Of a stretch of 64,000 nucleotides of DNA, positions 55,996 through 64,000 are shown piece after piece. The stretch lies in contig BDTG01000041.1 of NCBI GenBank assembly GCA_002897695.1, positions 24,948-88,947 of the forward strand, in the 5' to 3' direction. The notes under the pieces are model-generated. The model did no database searches. It saw only the letters and a list, made by a program, of their open reading frames with translations, and was not told where the DNA came from. The translations under genes and the position numbers were made by a program. The stretch's first letter is position 1. Each line of letters begins with the position of its first letter. The DNA is from a bacterium BMS3Abin14. GTDB taxonomy: Bacteria; BMS3Abin14.

Positions 55996-58489
55996 GTTTG
56001 CCTTGGCCATATTCTTGCGGATAGCGGTTTTTTTTCTGCTCCTGTCCCCGGTCCGGGCATGGGCGGGCTCCACCATGCTGACGGAGGTGATCCCGCGAAA
56101 CAGGACAGTCTCGGGTGAAGTGGTCATCTCCGAAGACCTGTTTATCCCCGAGGGGGTCACGCTTACTTTCCTGCCCGGAACTACCGTCACGATCATCCCC
56201 AGGGAAGGGACAAGGACCGATTCGAAGTTTCTTACCACCCTCACTGAGATCTCAGTGCGTGGGACGCTCTCCGTACCGGAAGGCCCGGTGGTCTTTCGGC
56301 CGGAGGGGGAAATGTTCCGCGGATCCTGGGCGGGCATCATCATGCCGGCCTCGTCCTCCCGCGTTATCCTTCACGGGGTGAGGATCGCCGGAGCCAGGTA
56401 CGGCCTCCTCGCCATCGGGGGCGAGGCCGACATACGCGATTCCGGTTTCTCTCACAACGAGATCGGCATAGCCGTAACCCCTGATGCCGTCGTCACCGAG
56501 GCTTCCAACACGTTCGATTCCAACGGGACAGGAACCGCGGCATGGTTCAGTAAATCCCCCTTGAAAGGTATGAAGGACCGCTTCAGCGGCAACGATGATG
56601 ACACCCTGGCCCTGACCGCACCGGGGGGGGAAATCCTTCACAGGACCATGAAGCCGGTGATCATTCCCGCACCGCCCGGACGCAGGGAATATCTGGGTCA
56701 AGAGGCCATCACCGAGGATACAGTGTGGTCCGGGACTGTCGTCATAGATGGACAGGTAGCAGTAATGCCGGACGTGACGCTGACGATCCGGGCGGGGACC
56801 AGGGTTCTTTTCCGCTTCCGGGATACCGACCAGGACGGCATCGGTGAGAGCTGGATCATCGCCCAGGGCCGGGTGAGAGTCCTCGGCAAGGAGGACGCCT
56901 GGGTCCTTTTCGATGCCGAGGATGAGAAGGCGGGCCCAGGTGCATGGGGAAGCTTCAGCATAATCGCCTCCGATGCCCCTGACAACCTGGTCCGCTACGC
57001 CCTTTTCAGACATGGGCACAGGTCCTTTCATGTCCATTTTGCCAGGGCGAGCCTGGAGCACGTGGCCTTCGAGGACAATCTCCGCGGGGTCCAGTTCCAG
57101 GAATCGGAGGGTCTCTCCATCAACTGGGGATTATTCACCGGCAACCAGAGCGCCATGCGCTTTCGGGACTCCACCGTTGACCTGTCAAACATCGTCGTCC
57201 GGGACAACACATCGGGGATCAACTTCCTGCGTGCCAGGGTCAGGGCGCGGAATCTTCTGGTCGAGGGAAACACCCTGGAGAGTTTCCTGGCCAGGGAGTC
57301 GGACACCGACCTTTCCGGCTCGGTATTCACCCGCAACCGGCAGGGCCCCAGATTCAAGGGGGAGGGTGAGCAGGTCCGGATGTGGGACGTCGCCTCCGTC
57401 GGCAACCTCACCGAGGGGATGTCCTTCAAGAATGTGAAGGCTGACATCCTTGATTCGGATCTCTCGGATAACGGTCTGACCGGAGTGTCGGTGACCGATG
57501 CTGAAGTCAGCATCGGTTCTTCCCGTATCGCCGGCAACGGCCGCTTTGCCGTGGACAACAACGGCTCCACCCGGATTGACGCCCGCCACAACGATTGGGG
57601 AAAACCGGGTCCACCCTCCCGCGAAAGCATCTACGACGGAACGGATGAGGAGGGGATAGGGATGGTCCTGACGGATGATCCGACATCCTTCACCCTGGCT
57701 TTCCCGGGCCGGCCTCTGCCCGCCGGAACCCAGTCGGCCGATACGCTCATTACAGGGGACGTCGCCGTACCCTCCGGACGAACCGTCAAATTGGGACCCG
57801 GCGCCCGGGTTCGATTCGCCCCTATCCAGGAGGGCTCCCTTTTCGACCTGTATTCGGATCATCCCGATTTTTCATCCTCAGAGCTCCTGATCCGGGGCAA
57901 AATAGAAGCTACCGGAGGGACCGATGATCCCGTTACTTTTTCGCGCGCCGCCCCGCCGGAGTGGACAGATATCGAACCGCCGCCGTTATGGGGAGGGATC
58001 AACCTCACAGGCGGAGAGGGCGGAATTTTCAGGAACTGTGTGATCTCCGGAGCGCTGACTGGAATCCATGCCCGGGAGGCTGCTTCAGTAGCTATCGAAC
58101 AATGCATCCTGGAAGACAACGAGGTAGGAATTCGATTCTCCAGAACCCATGTCTCCATCACGGACAACATCTTCCGGCACAATGAGGCGGGCCTCCGGTT
58201 CCACGAATTCGGTGGGGTTGTTGAGAATAACTCCTTCGACTCCAACGAAACGGCCGTCTTCGTCACCAAGAACCCCCAGGGAGTCATCCTGCGAAACAAC
58301 ATCTTCAGAAACAGCGCCGATTACCATGTGAAGCTGGGGGAACACGTGTCGGATGATATCAGAATCTCCGGCGGGATCTTCGAGGTCCCGAAGGGAAAGA
58401 GGCCTGAGGATCTCATCTTCGACCGGAAGAACGAGGATTACCTCGGAAAGGTTATCCTGGAGGGGGTTTCAGTGGTCAGCGGTCGTTAG
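55973..58489 (+). CDS. Large secreted right-handed parallel beta-helix protein
   Basis: An 838-residue protein with a signal peptide (LRIAVFFLLLSPVRAWAG). Many 20-25 residue beta-helix rungs follow, of the NosD/pectate-lyase-like type: recurring N-x-x-G-I/V-x-F patterns such as FSHNEIGIAV, EDNLRGVQFQE, LEDNEVGIRFS, RHNEAGLRFHE. Three blocks repeat a longer module that opens with a strand and a PEGVTLTFLPGT- or PDVTLTIRAGT- or GRTVKLGPGA-type turn (near residues 60, 265 and 600). No catalytic triad is apparent. Coupled to the permease; a periplasmic or surface partner role is plausible. Its stop overlaps nth by 14 bp. Confidence 0.82.
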   Translation: MRINIFSEFALAIFLRIAVFFLLLSPVRAWAGSTMLTEVIPRNRTVSGEVVISEDLFIPEGVTLTFLPGTTVTIIPREGTRTDSKFLTTLTEISVRGTLSVPEGPVVFRPEGEMFRGSWAGIIMPASSSRVILHGVRIAGARYGLLAIGGEADIRDSGFSHNEIGIAVTPDAVVTEASNTFDSNGTGTAAWFSKSPLKGMKDRFSGNDDDTLALTAPGGEILHRTMKPVIIPAPPGRREYLGQEAITEDTVWSGTVVIDGQVAVMPDVTLTIRAGTRVLFRFRDTDQDGIGESWIIAQGRVRVLGKEDAWVLFDAEDEKAGPGAWGSFSIIASDAPDNLVRYALFRHGHRSFHVHFARASLEHVAFEDNLRGVQFQESEGLSINWGLFTGNQSAMRFRDSTVDLSNIVVRDNTSGINFLRARVRARNLLVEGNTLESFLARESDTDLSGSVFTRNRQGPRFKGEGEQVRMWDVASVGNLTEGMSFKNVKADILDSDLSDNGLTGVSVTDAEVSIGSSRIAGNGRFAVDNNGSTRIDARHNDWGKPGPPSRESIYDGTDEEGIGMVLTDDPTSFTLAFPGRPLPAGTQSADTLITGDVAVPSGRTVKLGPGARVRFAPIQEGSLFDLYSDHPDFSSSELLIRGKIEATGGTDDPVTFSRAAPPEWTDIEPPPLWGGINLTGGEGGIFRNCVISGALTGIHAREAASVAIEQCILEDNEVGIRFSRTHVSITDNIFRHNEAGLRFHEFGGVVENNSFDSNETAVFVTKNPQGVILRNNIFRNSADYHVKLGEHVSDDIRISGGIFEVPKGKRPEDLIFDRKNEDYLGKVILEGVSVVSGR

Positions 58490-59132
58490 CCGATACCCCT
58501 GTTTTGCGGCAGAATTCTTCCACCGGGCAATCGCCGCACACCGCCTTCCTCGCCGTGCACTTGTCCCTTCCCAGATAGATAAGTTCGCTGGAAAACGGGA
58601 GCCACCGGTCCTCGGGAAGCAGTGCGTTCAGGTCCCTTTCGATCCTCTCCGGGTTCCTGCTGTCCGTCAACCCCATCCGGAAGGAAACACGCTTGACGTG
58701 AGTATCCACCACGATCCCCGGCACTCCATCGGCAATGCCCAGAACCAGGTTGGCGGTCTTCCGCCCCACACCCGGAAGCCGGACCATCTCCTCTAACGAT
58801 GACGGCACTTTTCCGCCATGCTCCCTGACCAGGGCCTCACAGCATCCCTTGATGGACCTGGCTTTCTGCCGGAAGAATCCAGTGGAGTGAATCGCATCTT
58901 CGAGTTCGGCGAGACCAGCCGCGGCGAAGGCGGGCGCGTCAGGATACTTTTTAAACAGTCCGGGGGTGACCTTGTTGACCCGGTCGTCGGTACACTGGGC
59001 CGAAAGGATGGTAGCAACCAGCAGCTGGACGGTGTTCTCGAAGTTAAGGGCAGTACCGTTCGGGTAAAGGCCGGACAGAATCAGGTCGATCCTGGATGTC
59101 CGTTTTTTCTTATCCCGGATGGTCTCCTTCAT
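58476..59132 (-). CDS. nth: Endonuclease III
   Basis: Base-excision-repair DNA glycosylase/AP lyase for oxidised pyrimidines, 218 residues. Helix-hairpin-helix LPGVGRKTANLVLG with the catalytic Lys, VDTHVKRVSFRMGL with the catalytic Asp, and the [4Fe-4S] motif C-x6-C-x2-C-x5-C (CTARKAVCGDCPVEEFC). The ATG at 59132 overlaps the polX stop as ATGA; a longer reading adds 90 residues that are out-of-frame polX sequence. Confidence 0.96.
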   Translation of the reverse strand: MKETIRDKKKRTSRIDLILSGLYPNGTALNFENTVQLLVATILSAQCTDDRVNKVTPGLFKKYPDAPAFAAAGLAELEDAIHSTGFFRQKARSIKGCCEALVREHGGKVPSSLEEMVRLPGVGRKTANLVLGIADGVPGIVVDTHVKRVSFRMGLTDSRNPERIERDLNALLPEDRWLPFSSELIYLGRDKCTARKAVCGDCPVEEFCRKTGVSANDR

Positions 59133-60859
59133 GGTCTGCTCAACCTTTTTCTTCTTTCTGCGAACCAGGATTTCAACTCCTCCGCTGCCATGCAGTTCAG
59201 GACATCCTCCTTTTCCATCCACCCCTTCCTGGCCGCGCCCACCCCGGTGAGGGTGTAAAGGAGGTCCTCCGTCCCATGGGCATCCGGGCAGATGGCGATC
59301 CTGATGCCCAGGGCCTTCGCCCGGGGCATGAGACGCCAGTCCAGGTCGAGCCGGTAGGGGTGGGCGTTGAGCTCGATGGCCTTGCCGTTTGCCGCCGCGC
59401 ACTCAAGAACCCTTTCCATATCCACCGGGTAGGGCTCCCGGGTGAGGAGAAGCCTGCCCGTGGGGTGTCCCAGGATATCCAGATACGGATTCTCCAGTGC
59501 CCGGCAGATGCGCTCCGTCATCCGGTCCTCCGGCATAGTGAAGCCCGAATGCACGGAGCCCATGACGAAGTCGAAAGAAGCCAGGATGTCATCGGGGTAA
59601 TCCAGGGAACCATCAGGCAGAATATCCGATTCGATCCCCTTGAGGACGGTAAATCCCTCGAGCCCGGCGTTGATCCTGTCGATGCTTTCCCACTCCTCCC
59701 TAACCCGGTCCCGGTCGAGTCCCCTGGCGTACCGGGCCGATTGTGAGTGTTCAGTGATTCCCAGGTAGGAAAGCCCGAGTTTCCTTGCCGAGTCGATCAT
59801 TTCTTCCATGGTTGCCGAACCGTCGCTGGCGACAGTGTGGACATGGAGGGCGCCCTGAATGTCCTCGGGTTCGACCAGCCTGGGGAGTTCACCCTTTTCC
59901 GCCGCCTCGATCTCCCCCATGGCCTCCCTGAGTTCCGGGGGGATATAAGTGAGCCCAAGCCTTTCGTAGATCTCGGCCTCATCCCCGCACAGGATATTCC
60001 TTTCTCCCTTGAACAGGCCGTACTCGCTGGACTTGAGCCCCATGGAAACAGCCCGTCCCCTGAGGGCGATATTGTGCTCCTTGCTGCCGGTGAAGTGCTG
60101 GAGGGCGTAGGGAAAGGAGTGGTCAGGAACCACCCGAAGGTCAAGGTTCACCCCTGAGCCGAGACGGGCCGCAAGCTTGGTGTCCCCCCGGGCGGTGACC
60201 TCATCCACAAGTGGATGGGAGGCTACGGCGTCCATGAGCCCTTCGGCATCCCCGGAGGCCAGCAGGTCCATGTCCTTGACCACCTCCTTGCGCCGGCGAA
60301 GGCTCCCGGCCACGCTGACCTTGACCGCCCCCTTGGCCGAATGCAGGGCCCCAACGATAACGTCGGCCTCCCGCTGAACGTTGACCGCGAGGTATCGTCC
60401 GGCGTAGGCCGTCAATCCCACGATCCCCTTGAGGATGTTCTCCTGGGTCTTCTTTCCGAAGCCGGGTAGATCCAGGAGCCGGTTTTCCCGACAGGCGTAT
60501 TCCAGTTCGCCTACCGATCCGACCTCCAGCTTATCCATGAGGACGCGGATCTTTCTGGGGCCAAGACCGGGGATTCGGAGCATCTCCAGGACGCCGGCGG
60601 GAAAGCGCGATCGCAGCTCGGCGAGAAATGGGGGTCTTTCGGACGCGAGGAGTTCCCCGATGTGTTCCGCAATATTTTTTCCGATGCCCTTGACGCTCAA
60701 GATGGAGCCGTCCTCCACCGCTTCGGCCAGGTCGACAGACAGGCCCAGGACGGTCCTGGATGCGTTCCGATAGGCCCGTACCCGGAACGGATTGTCCCCG
60801 CCAAGCTCCATGAGGGTGGCGGCCTCGTCCAGGGCATTCGAGACGGCGCGTTTATCCAT
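59129..60859 (-). CDS. polX: DNA polymerase X family protein with PHP domain
   Basis: Repair polymerase, about 576 residues. The N-terminal helix-hairpin-helix region has DNPFRVRAYRNASRTV and IPGLGPRKIRVLMDKL. The nucleotidyltransferase site is AGSLRRRKEVVKDMDLL with the metal-binding DMD. A C-terminal PHP phosphoesterase domain starts GALHVHTVASDGSATMEEMI and includes GITEHSQSARYA, giving 3'-5' exonuclease activity in bacterial PolX. Coupled to nth, so the pair forms a small base-excision-repair unit. Diverges from znuA over 42 bp. Confidence 0.94.
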   Translation of the reverse strand: MDKRAVSNALDEAATLMELGGDNPFRVRAYRNASRTVLGLSVDLAEAVEDGSILSVKGIGKNIAEHIGELLASERPPFLAELRSRFPAGVLEMLRIPGLGPRKIRVLMDKLEVGSVGELEYACRENRLLDLPGFGKKTQENILKGIVGLTAYAGRYLAVNVQREADVIVGALHSAKGAVKVSVAGSLRRRKEVVKDMDLLASGDAEGLMDAVASHPLVDEVTARGDTKLAARLGSGVNLDLRVVPDHSFPYALQHFTGSKEHNIALRGRAVSMGLKSSEYGLFKGERNILCGDEAEIYERLGLTYIPPELREAMGEIEAAEKGELPRLVEPEDIQGALHVHTVASDGSATMEEMIDSARKLGLSYLGITEHSQSARYARGLDRDRVREEWESIDRINAGLEGFTVLKGIESDILPDGSLDYPDDILASFDFVMGSVHSGFTMPEDRMTERICRALENPYLDILGHPTGRLLLTREPYPVDMERVLECAAANGKAIELNAHPYRLDLDWRLMPRAKALGIRIAICPDAHGTEDLLYTLTGVGAARKGWMEKEDVLNCMAAEELKSWFAERRKRLSRP

Positions 60860-60901
60860 GCGTAGAATGTAACACAAAATTCTGCTAAATTACCGTCAGC
60901 C

Positions 60902-61798
60902 ATGGAAAGACACGGAAAACAAATGGTCTCGGCGCTTATCATCCTGTCCCTCTTCATCTTGGTGCGTATGTGTTTCGCCGGACCAAAATCCGTATCTGTT
61001 GTAACCTCGATTTTCCCTTTGTACGAATTTTCCCGGGCAACGGCCGGCCCGTCGGCAGATGTCTATCTTCTTGTCCCCCCCGGGGCCGAACCCCATCTAT
61101 GGGAACCGAAGCCCAGCGACATCAAGCGGATTCGGGAGGCTGATCTTTTCGTATTCATGGGGCATGCAATGGAACCGTGGGTATCGGACATCCTGAGGTC
61201 CCTGGGCGGAGGCGGACCCATGGTCCTTGAAGCGTCCAGGGGCATCGACTCTCCGGCGGAAAACTCCGCCATGGACCCGCACCTCTGGCTGGACTTTTCC
61301 ATGTCGGCCAGGATGGTCGGGCGCATCGAGAGCGCTCTCGTCACTCTGGATCCCGCGTCCGGGGCGGTTTATCGGAAAAACGCCGCCGGATACAGGGAAG
61401 AGCTGAGAAAAATGGACGGTCTTTTCAGGACCGGACTTTCGGGATGCAGCAAGAAAACATTCGTCTTCGGGGGACATTCCGCCTTCGGATATCTCGCACG
61501 CAGATACGGGCTTAAGCAGATTCCGGTATACGGCATCAGCCCCGATGCTGAACCAAGCCCCCGCCACATCGTTCAGATTATCAAGATCGTTCGGAAGAAC
61601 CATCTGAAAGTGATGTATTTCGAGGATCTGGTGAACCCGAGGCTGGCACAGGTCATCGCCCGGGAAACGGGAGCCAGGACCATGGCCCTGTATCCCGCCG
61701 GCAACGTCACGGCGCGGCAATGGAAGGAGGGCGTCACGTTCCTGGATCTCATGAAGCTCAACCTCGCCAATCTCAAACAGGGGCTTGAATGTGAATGA
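60902..61798 (+). CDS. znuA: Zinc/manganese ABC transporter substrate-binding protein
   Basis: A 298-residue periplasmic cluster A-I binding protein. Hydrophobic leader MVSALIILSLFILVRMCFAG. Metal ligands: His in PPGAEPHLWEPKP, His in MDPHLWLDFSM, His in FGGHSAFGYLARRYGL, and an acidic residue in YFEDLVNPRLA. The His-rich loop found in many ZnuA proteins is absent. Zinc is most likely; manganese cannot be ruled out. An ATG seven codons later is an alternative start. Overlaps znuC by 8 bp. Confidence 0.92.
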   Translation: MERHGKQMVSALIILSLFILVRMCFAGPKSVSVVTSIFPLYEFSRATAGPSADVYLLVPPGAEPHLWEPKPSDIKRIREADLFVFMGHAMEPWVSDILRSLGGGGPMVLEASRGIDSPAENSAMDPHLWLDFSMSARMVGRIESALVTLDPASGAVYRKNAAGYREELRKMDGLFRTGLSGCSKKTFVFGGHSAFGYLARRYGLKQIPVYGISPDAEPSPRHIVQIIKIVRKNHLKVMYFEDLVNPRLAQVIARETGARTMALYPAGNVTARQWKEGVTFLDLMKLNLANLKQGLECE

Positions 61799-62546
61799 CA
61801 ACAACCCTCTCATATCGCTGAAAAACGTCTCCATAAGTTTCGGCGCCGATCTTATACTGGATCATGTTTCTCTGGAGGTAAATCGTGGAGATTTTCTGGC
61901 GCTCATCGGACCAAACGGCTCCGGCAAAACGACTCTCATAAAGTCCATATTGGGGCTGCTCCGGCCCGACGAGGGGACTGCCAGGATCATGGGGAAGGAG
62001 ATCAAGGATTTTAAGGAATGGGATCGCATTGGATACGTGCCTCAGCAAGCCACGGAAATGGATCCTCTCTTCCCTGCCTCGGTCCGCGAGATCGTGGCAA
62101 TGGGACTTATTCCCGGAAGGCGGTTTCCCCGCTTCTTCAAACCCGGCGACAGGAAAGCCGTGGAAAGAGCCCTGGCTCTGGTCGACATGCAGGGCTGCGG
62201 ATCGCGGCGCATCGGCGCTCTTTCCGGCGGCCAGCAGCAGAGGGTGTTCATCGCCAGGGCGCTGGTGTCAAACCCGTCCATTCTCATTCTGGATGAACCG
62301 ACTGCCGGTGTTGACGCCTCCAGCCAGACCCGCTTCTACGACATGCTGGGGAACCTGAACCGTGTGGATGGTATTACCTTGATCCTGGTGACCCACGATA
62401 TCGGGGTGATCACCCGGTACGTGCACCAGGTTGCCTGTCTGAACCAGAAACTCATCTTTCACGGCACTCACGAGGAATTCTGCAGCTCGACCCAGGCCAC
62501 CAGCCTCTTCGGCCCCGACTCGCATCTCGTTTGCCACAGGCATTAG
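61791..62546 (+). CDS. znuC: Zinc ABC transporter ATPase
   Basis: ATPase of the metal importer, about 251 residues. Walker A GPNGSGKTTLIKSIL, Q-loop GYVPQQATEMDPLFPAS, signature LSGGQQQRVFIARAL, Walker B ILILDEPTAGVD and H-loop LVTHDIGVI. I chose the GTG at 61791 because AGGGG lies 7 nt upstream; a TTG six bases earlier sits too close. Between znuA and znuB, 2 bp before the latter. Confidence 0.93.
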   Translation: MNDNNPLISLKNVSISFGADLILDHVSLEVNRGDFLALIGPNGSGKTTLIKSILGLLRPDEGTARIMGKEIKDFKEWDRIGYVPQQATEMDPLFPASVREIVAMGLIPGRRFPRFFKPGDRKAVERALALVDMQGCGSRRIGALSGGQQQRVFIARALVSNPSILILDEPTAGVDASSQTRFYDMLGNLNRVDGITLILVTHDIGVITRYVHQVACLNQKLIFHGTHEEFCSSTQATSLFGPDSHLVCHRH

Positions 62547-62548
62547 CC

Positions 62549-63358
62549 ATGGAGATCCTCGCCTTCGATTTCATGCAGCGCGCCCTCATCTCCGGGGTGC
62601 TCATCGGCCTCGCGTGTTCCATGCTGGGAGTGTTCCTGATCCTTCGGCGTGACGCGATGATCGGCCACGGGCTAGCCCATGTCACCTTCGGGGGGGTTGC
62701 CATTGGACTTTTCCTGGGCGTCTCCCCCCTGGCCGCGGCGCTGGTGGTCGCGGTTCTAAGCTCGATCTTCATCCTCCGGATCCGGGACCGTGCGGGTGTC
62801 TACGGAGACACGGCCATCGGCATCGTCTCCAGCGCGGGAATGGGCCTTGGTATCGTCATTGCCGGCCTGTCCGGAAAATTCAGCGTCCAGCTTTTCAGTT
62901 ACCTTTTCGGCAATGTCCTGGCCATCGGGGTGTGGGAGGTTCGGGTCTCGGTGATCCTGGCGGCGGCTGTCCTTTCAGCCATTATCCTCAACTACAATGA
63001 GCTCGTCTTCAATGCCTTCGACCATGAACTGGCCCGGGCGTCAGGGATCAAGGTGGACCGTCTGGATGGTCTTCTGGCGGTCCTCACAGCGGTCACCGTG
63101 GTCCTCGCCATGAAGGTGGTAGGGCTGCTGCTGGTCGCTGCCCTTATCGTCATTCCGGCTGCCACTGGGCTTCAGCTTGCCTCCCGGTTCCGCATGGCCA
63201 TTATTCTTTCGTGTGTCGCCGGGGTCGTCTCGGTCCTGGGAGGCCTCTTCTCGGCGTACTACCTCGACCTGCCGGCGTCGGGGACCATCGTCATCCTCGC
63301 CACTATTTTCTTTATTATCTCCATGGCGGCCGGGAGGGCGTTTCGGCTGAGGGGGTAG
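62549..63358 (+). CDS. znuB: Zinc ABC transporter permease
   Basis: A 269-residue permease of the ABC-3 family with about eight helices. RALISGVLIGLACSMLGVFL at the start, RRDAMIGHGLAHVTFGGVAI and MKVVGLLLVAALIVIPAATG are conserved family segments. The ATG at 62549 follows the znuC stop by 2 bp. No Zur gene or clear Zur box is visible near the operon. Confidence 0.93.
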   Translation: MEILAFDFMQRALISGVLIGLACSMLGVFLILRRDAMIGHGLAHVTFGGVAIGLFLGVSPLAAALVVAVLSSIFILRIRDRAGVYGDTAIGIVSSAGMGLGIVIAGLSGKFSVQLFSYLFGNVLAIGVWEVRVSVILAAAVLSAIILNYNELVFNAFDHELARASGIKVDRLDGLLAVLTAVTVVLAMKVVGLLLVAALIVIPAATGLQLASRFRMAIILSCVAGVVSVLGGLFSAYYLDLPASGTIVILATIFFIISMAAGRAFRLRG

Positions 63359-63696
63359 GTAAATTCAAGTTTGAGGTTTGAGAGTTTGAGGTTTCAGACG
63401 GCCCCTTTCATTACCCTTCCTCTCCACTGGGGGGAGAGGATCGAGGTGAGGGGGAAAATGTTACTTCATGTGAAACGATCCTTGAAGCTTACCCGCCGAA
63501 TCCTATGCCGAAGGGGAAAGGTTGAATTGCCCCAATGGAGGGTGCCTGACAACGTTAAGCAGCCTTTGCCGATTTCCCTCTATCCCCAATATGACTGACA
63601 CATGTTCCTCCTTGAATTTCGTGTATAATTGATAGGGAGAAGGGGAGAGGGCCTGCATTCCATTCACGGCTAGCGAGCATGATAAGGGGGAACCAG
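63359..63696. other. Repeat-bearing intergenic region
   Basis: No credible gene in 338 bp. At 63369-63394 a TTTGAGG-type heptamer repeats about three times (TTTGAGGTTTGAGAGTTTGA). The 28-nt repeat copy 2 follows at 63427-63454. The last bases (AAGGGGG) form the ribosome site of the next gene. Confidence 0.6.
63427..63454. repeat. 28-nt dispersed repeat, copy 2
   Basis: CTGGGGGGAGAGGATCGAGG and then TGAGGGGG. This is the reverse complement of 32763-32790 with one mismatch. Confidence 0.75.
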
Positions 63697-64000
63697 ATGT
63701 GCAATAAATCTGACCGTCAAACGGAAGTCTCGACACGGTGGCCGGGGAATGCCGGGATGGTGTGCGATGTTCCCTTTATGGTGGCCTTGTTTCTATTGAC
63801 ATCGGGGATACTTCTCCTCCCCAAATATCCTTTGGCGAGCCCGTTCCTTTTCCTGGCCTGCTATCTGATCTGGAAAAATTCCTCTGCACCCAGCATTCCA
63901 GACTACCAAATCCCGGAGAAAGTCCAGGCTGGCTTTATAGAGAAGGCCCGCAGGCTCGATGATCCTCACGAACATGCTGTTATTGTACACAGGATAGAGG
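63697..64000 (+). CDS. Hypothetical membrane protein, 3' end outside window
   Basis: An ATG at 63697 with AAGGGGG 6 nt upstream opens a frame of 101 codons that is still open at the window edge. After a polar N-terminus come two close hydrophobic segments (VPFMVALFLLTSGILLLP and PLASPFLFLACYLIWK) separated by a short turn. A more polar part follows (IPEKVQAGFIEKARRLDDPH). The pattern is a two-helix anchor with a cytoplasmic domain to come. I do not recognise the family from this part. Confidence 0.65.
   Translation, partial: MCNKSDRQTEVSTRWPGNAGMVCDVPFMVALFLLTSGILLLPKYPLASPFLFLACYLIWKNSSAPSIPDYQIPEKVQAGFIEKARRLDDPHEHAVIVHRIE

Overview
The window is gene-dense, moderately GC-rich bacterial DNA. 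It encodes a Gram-negative envelope: TonB, a TonB-dependent outer-membrane receptor, signal-peptide and lipoprotein genes. The MurE DNPR motif predicts meso-diaminopimelate peptidoglycan. A DivIVA gene, a PASTA-tailed FtsI, the tig-clpP-clpX-lon operon, a sigma-54 promoter and many TTG/GTG starts fit a deltaproteobacterium-like lineage (Desulfobacterota or a neighbour). That placement is inference; there is no rRNA gene here.

Layout. 2-3569: the end of glmS and a pcrA/uvrD helicase. 3637-8606 (minus): yggT, divIVA and yggU, then a coupled envelope set (gluzincin peptidase, PEGA protein, kelch lipoprotein). 8937-11065: proC, yggS, a 2[4Fe-4S] ferredoxin, and tRNA-Asp and tRNA-Val. 11172-17026 (minus): tRNA-Leu, tig, clpP, clpX, lon. 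17104-21325: a decayed zone. It holds an opp/dpp peptide-transporter operon cut by several internal deletions, an IS5/IS1182-like transposase remnant joined to oppB, and a broken receiver-PilZ gene. 21967-27718 (minus): a B12 riboswitch and terminator, then btuB, tonB and a btuF-ATPase-permease importer. 27858-34608: GDPD, an MFS carrier, sigma-54-driven glnB-amtB, bacterioferritin, a metallophosphatase and maf, with several short dispersed repeats. 34699-54536 (minus): a radical SAM gene and the complete dcw cluster from mraZ to ftsZ, with an MraZ operator. 55024-63358: a COG0701 permease overlapping a large secreted beta-helix protein, nth-polX, and znuABC. A membrane-protein gene runs off the right edge at 64000.

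The most interesting non-genic signal is a family of structured repeats built around AAAAAGTCC and TTTTTGC. The better copies sit just after stop codons of dcw and opp genes, inside operons. Also notable are the serial deletion scars in the opp operon, a perfect 26-bp inverted repeat in the divIVA leader, and heptamer (TTGGACN) arrays in intergenic DNA. I found no CRISPR array and no obvious new defence or biosynthetic system. The two least explained protein modules are yggU-peptidase-PEGA-kelch and the permease-beta-helix pair.
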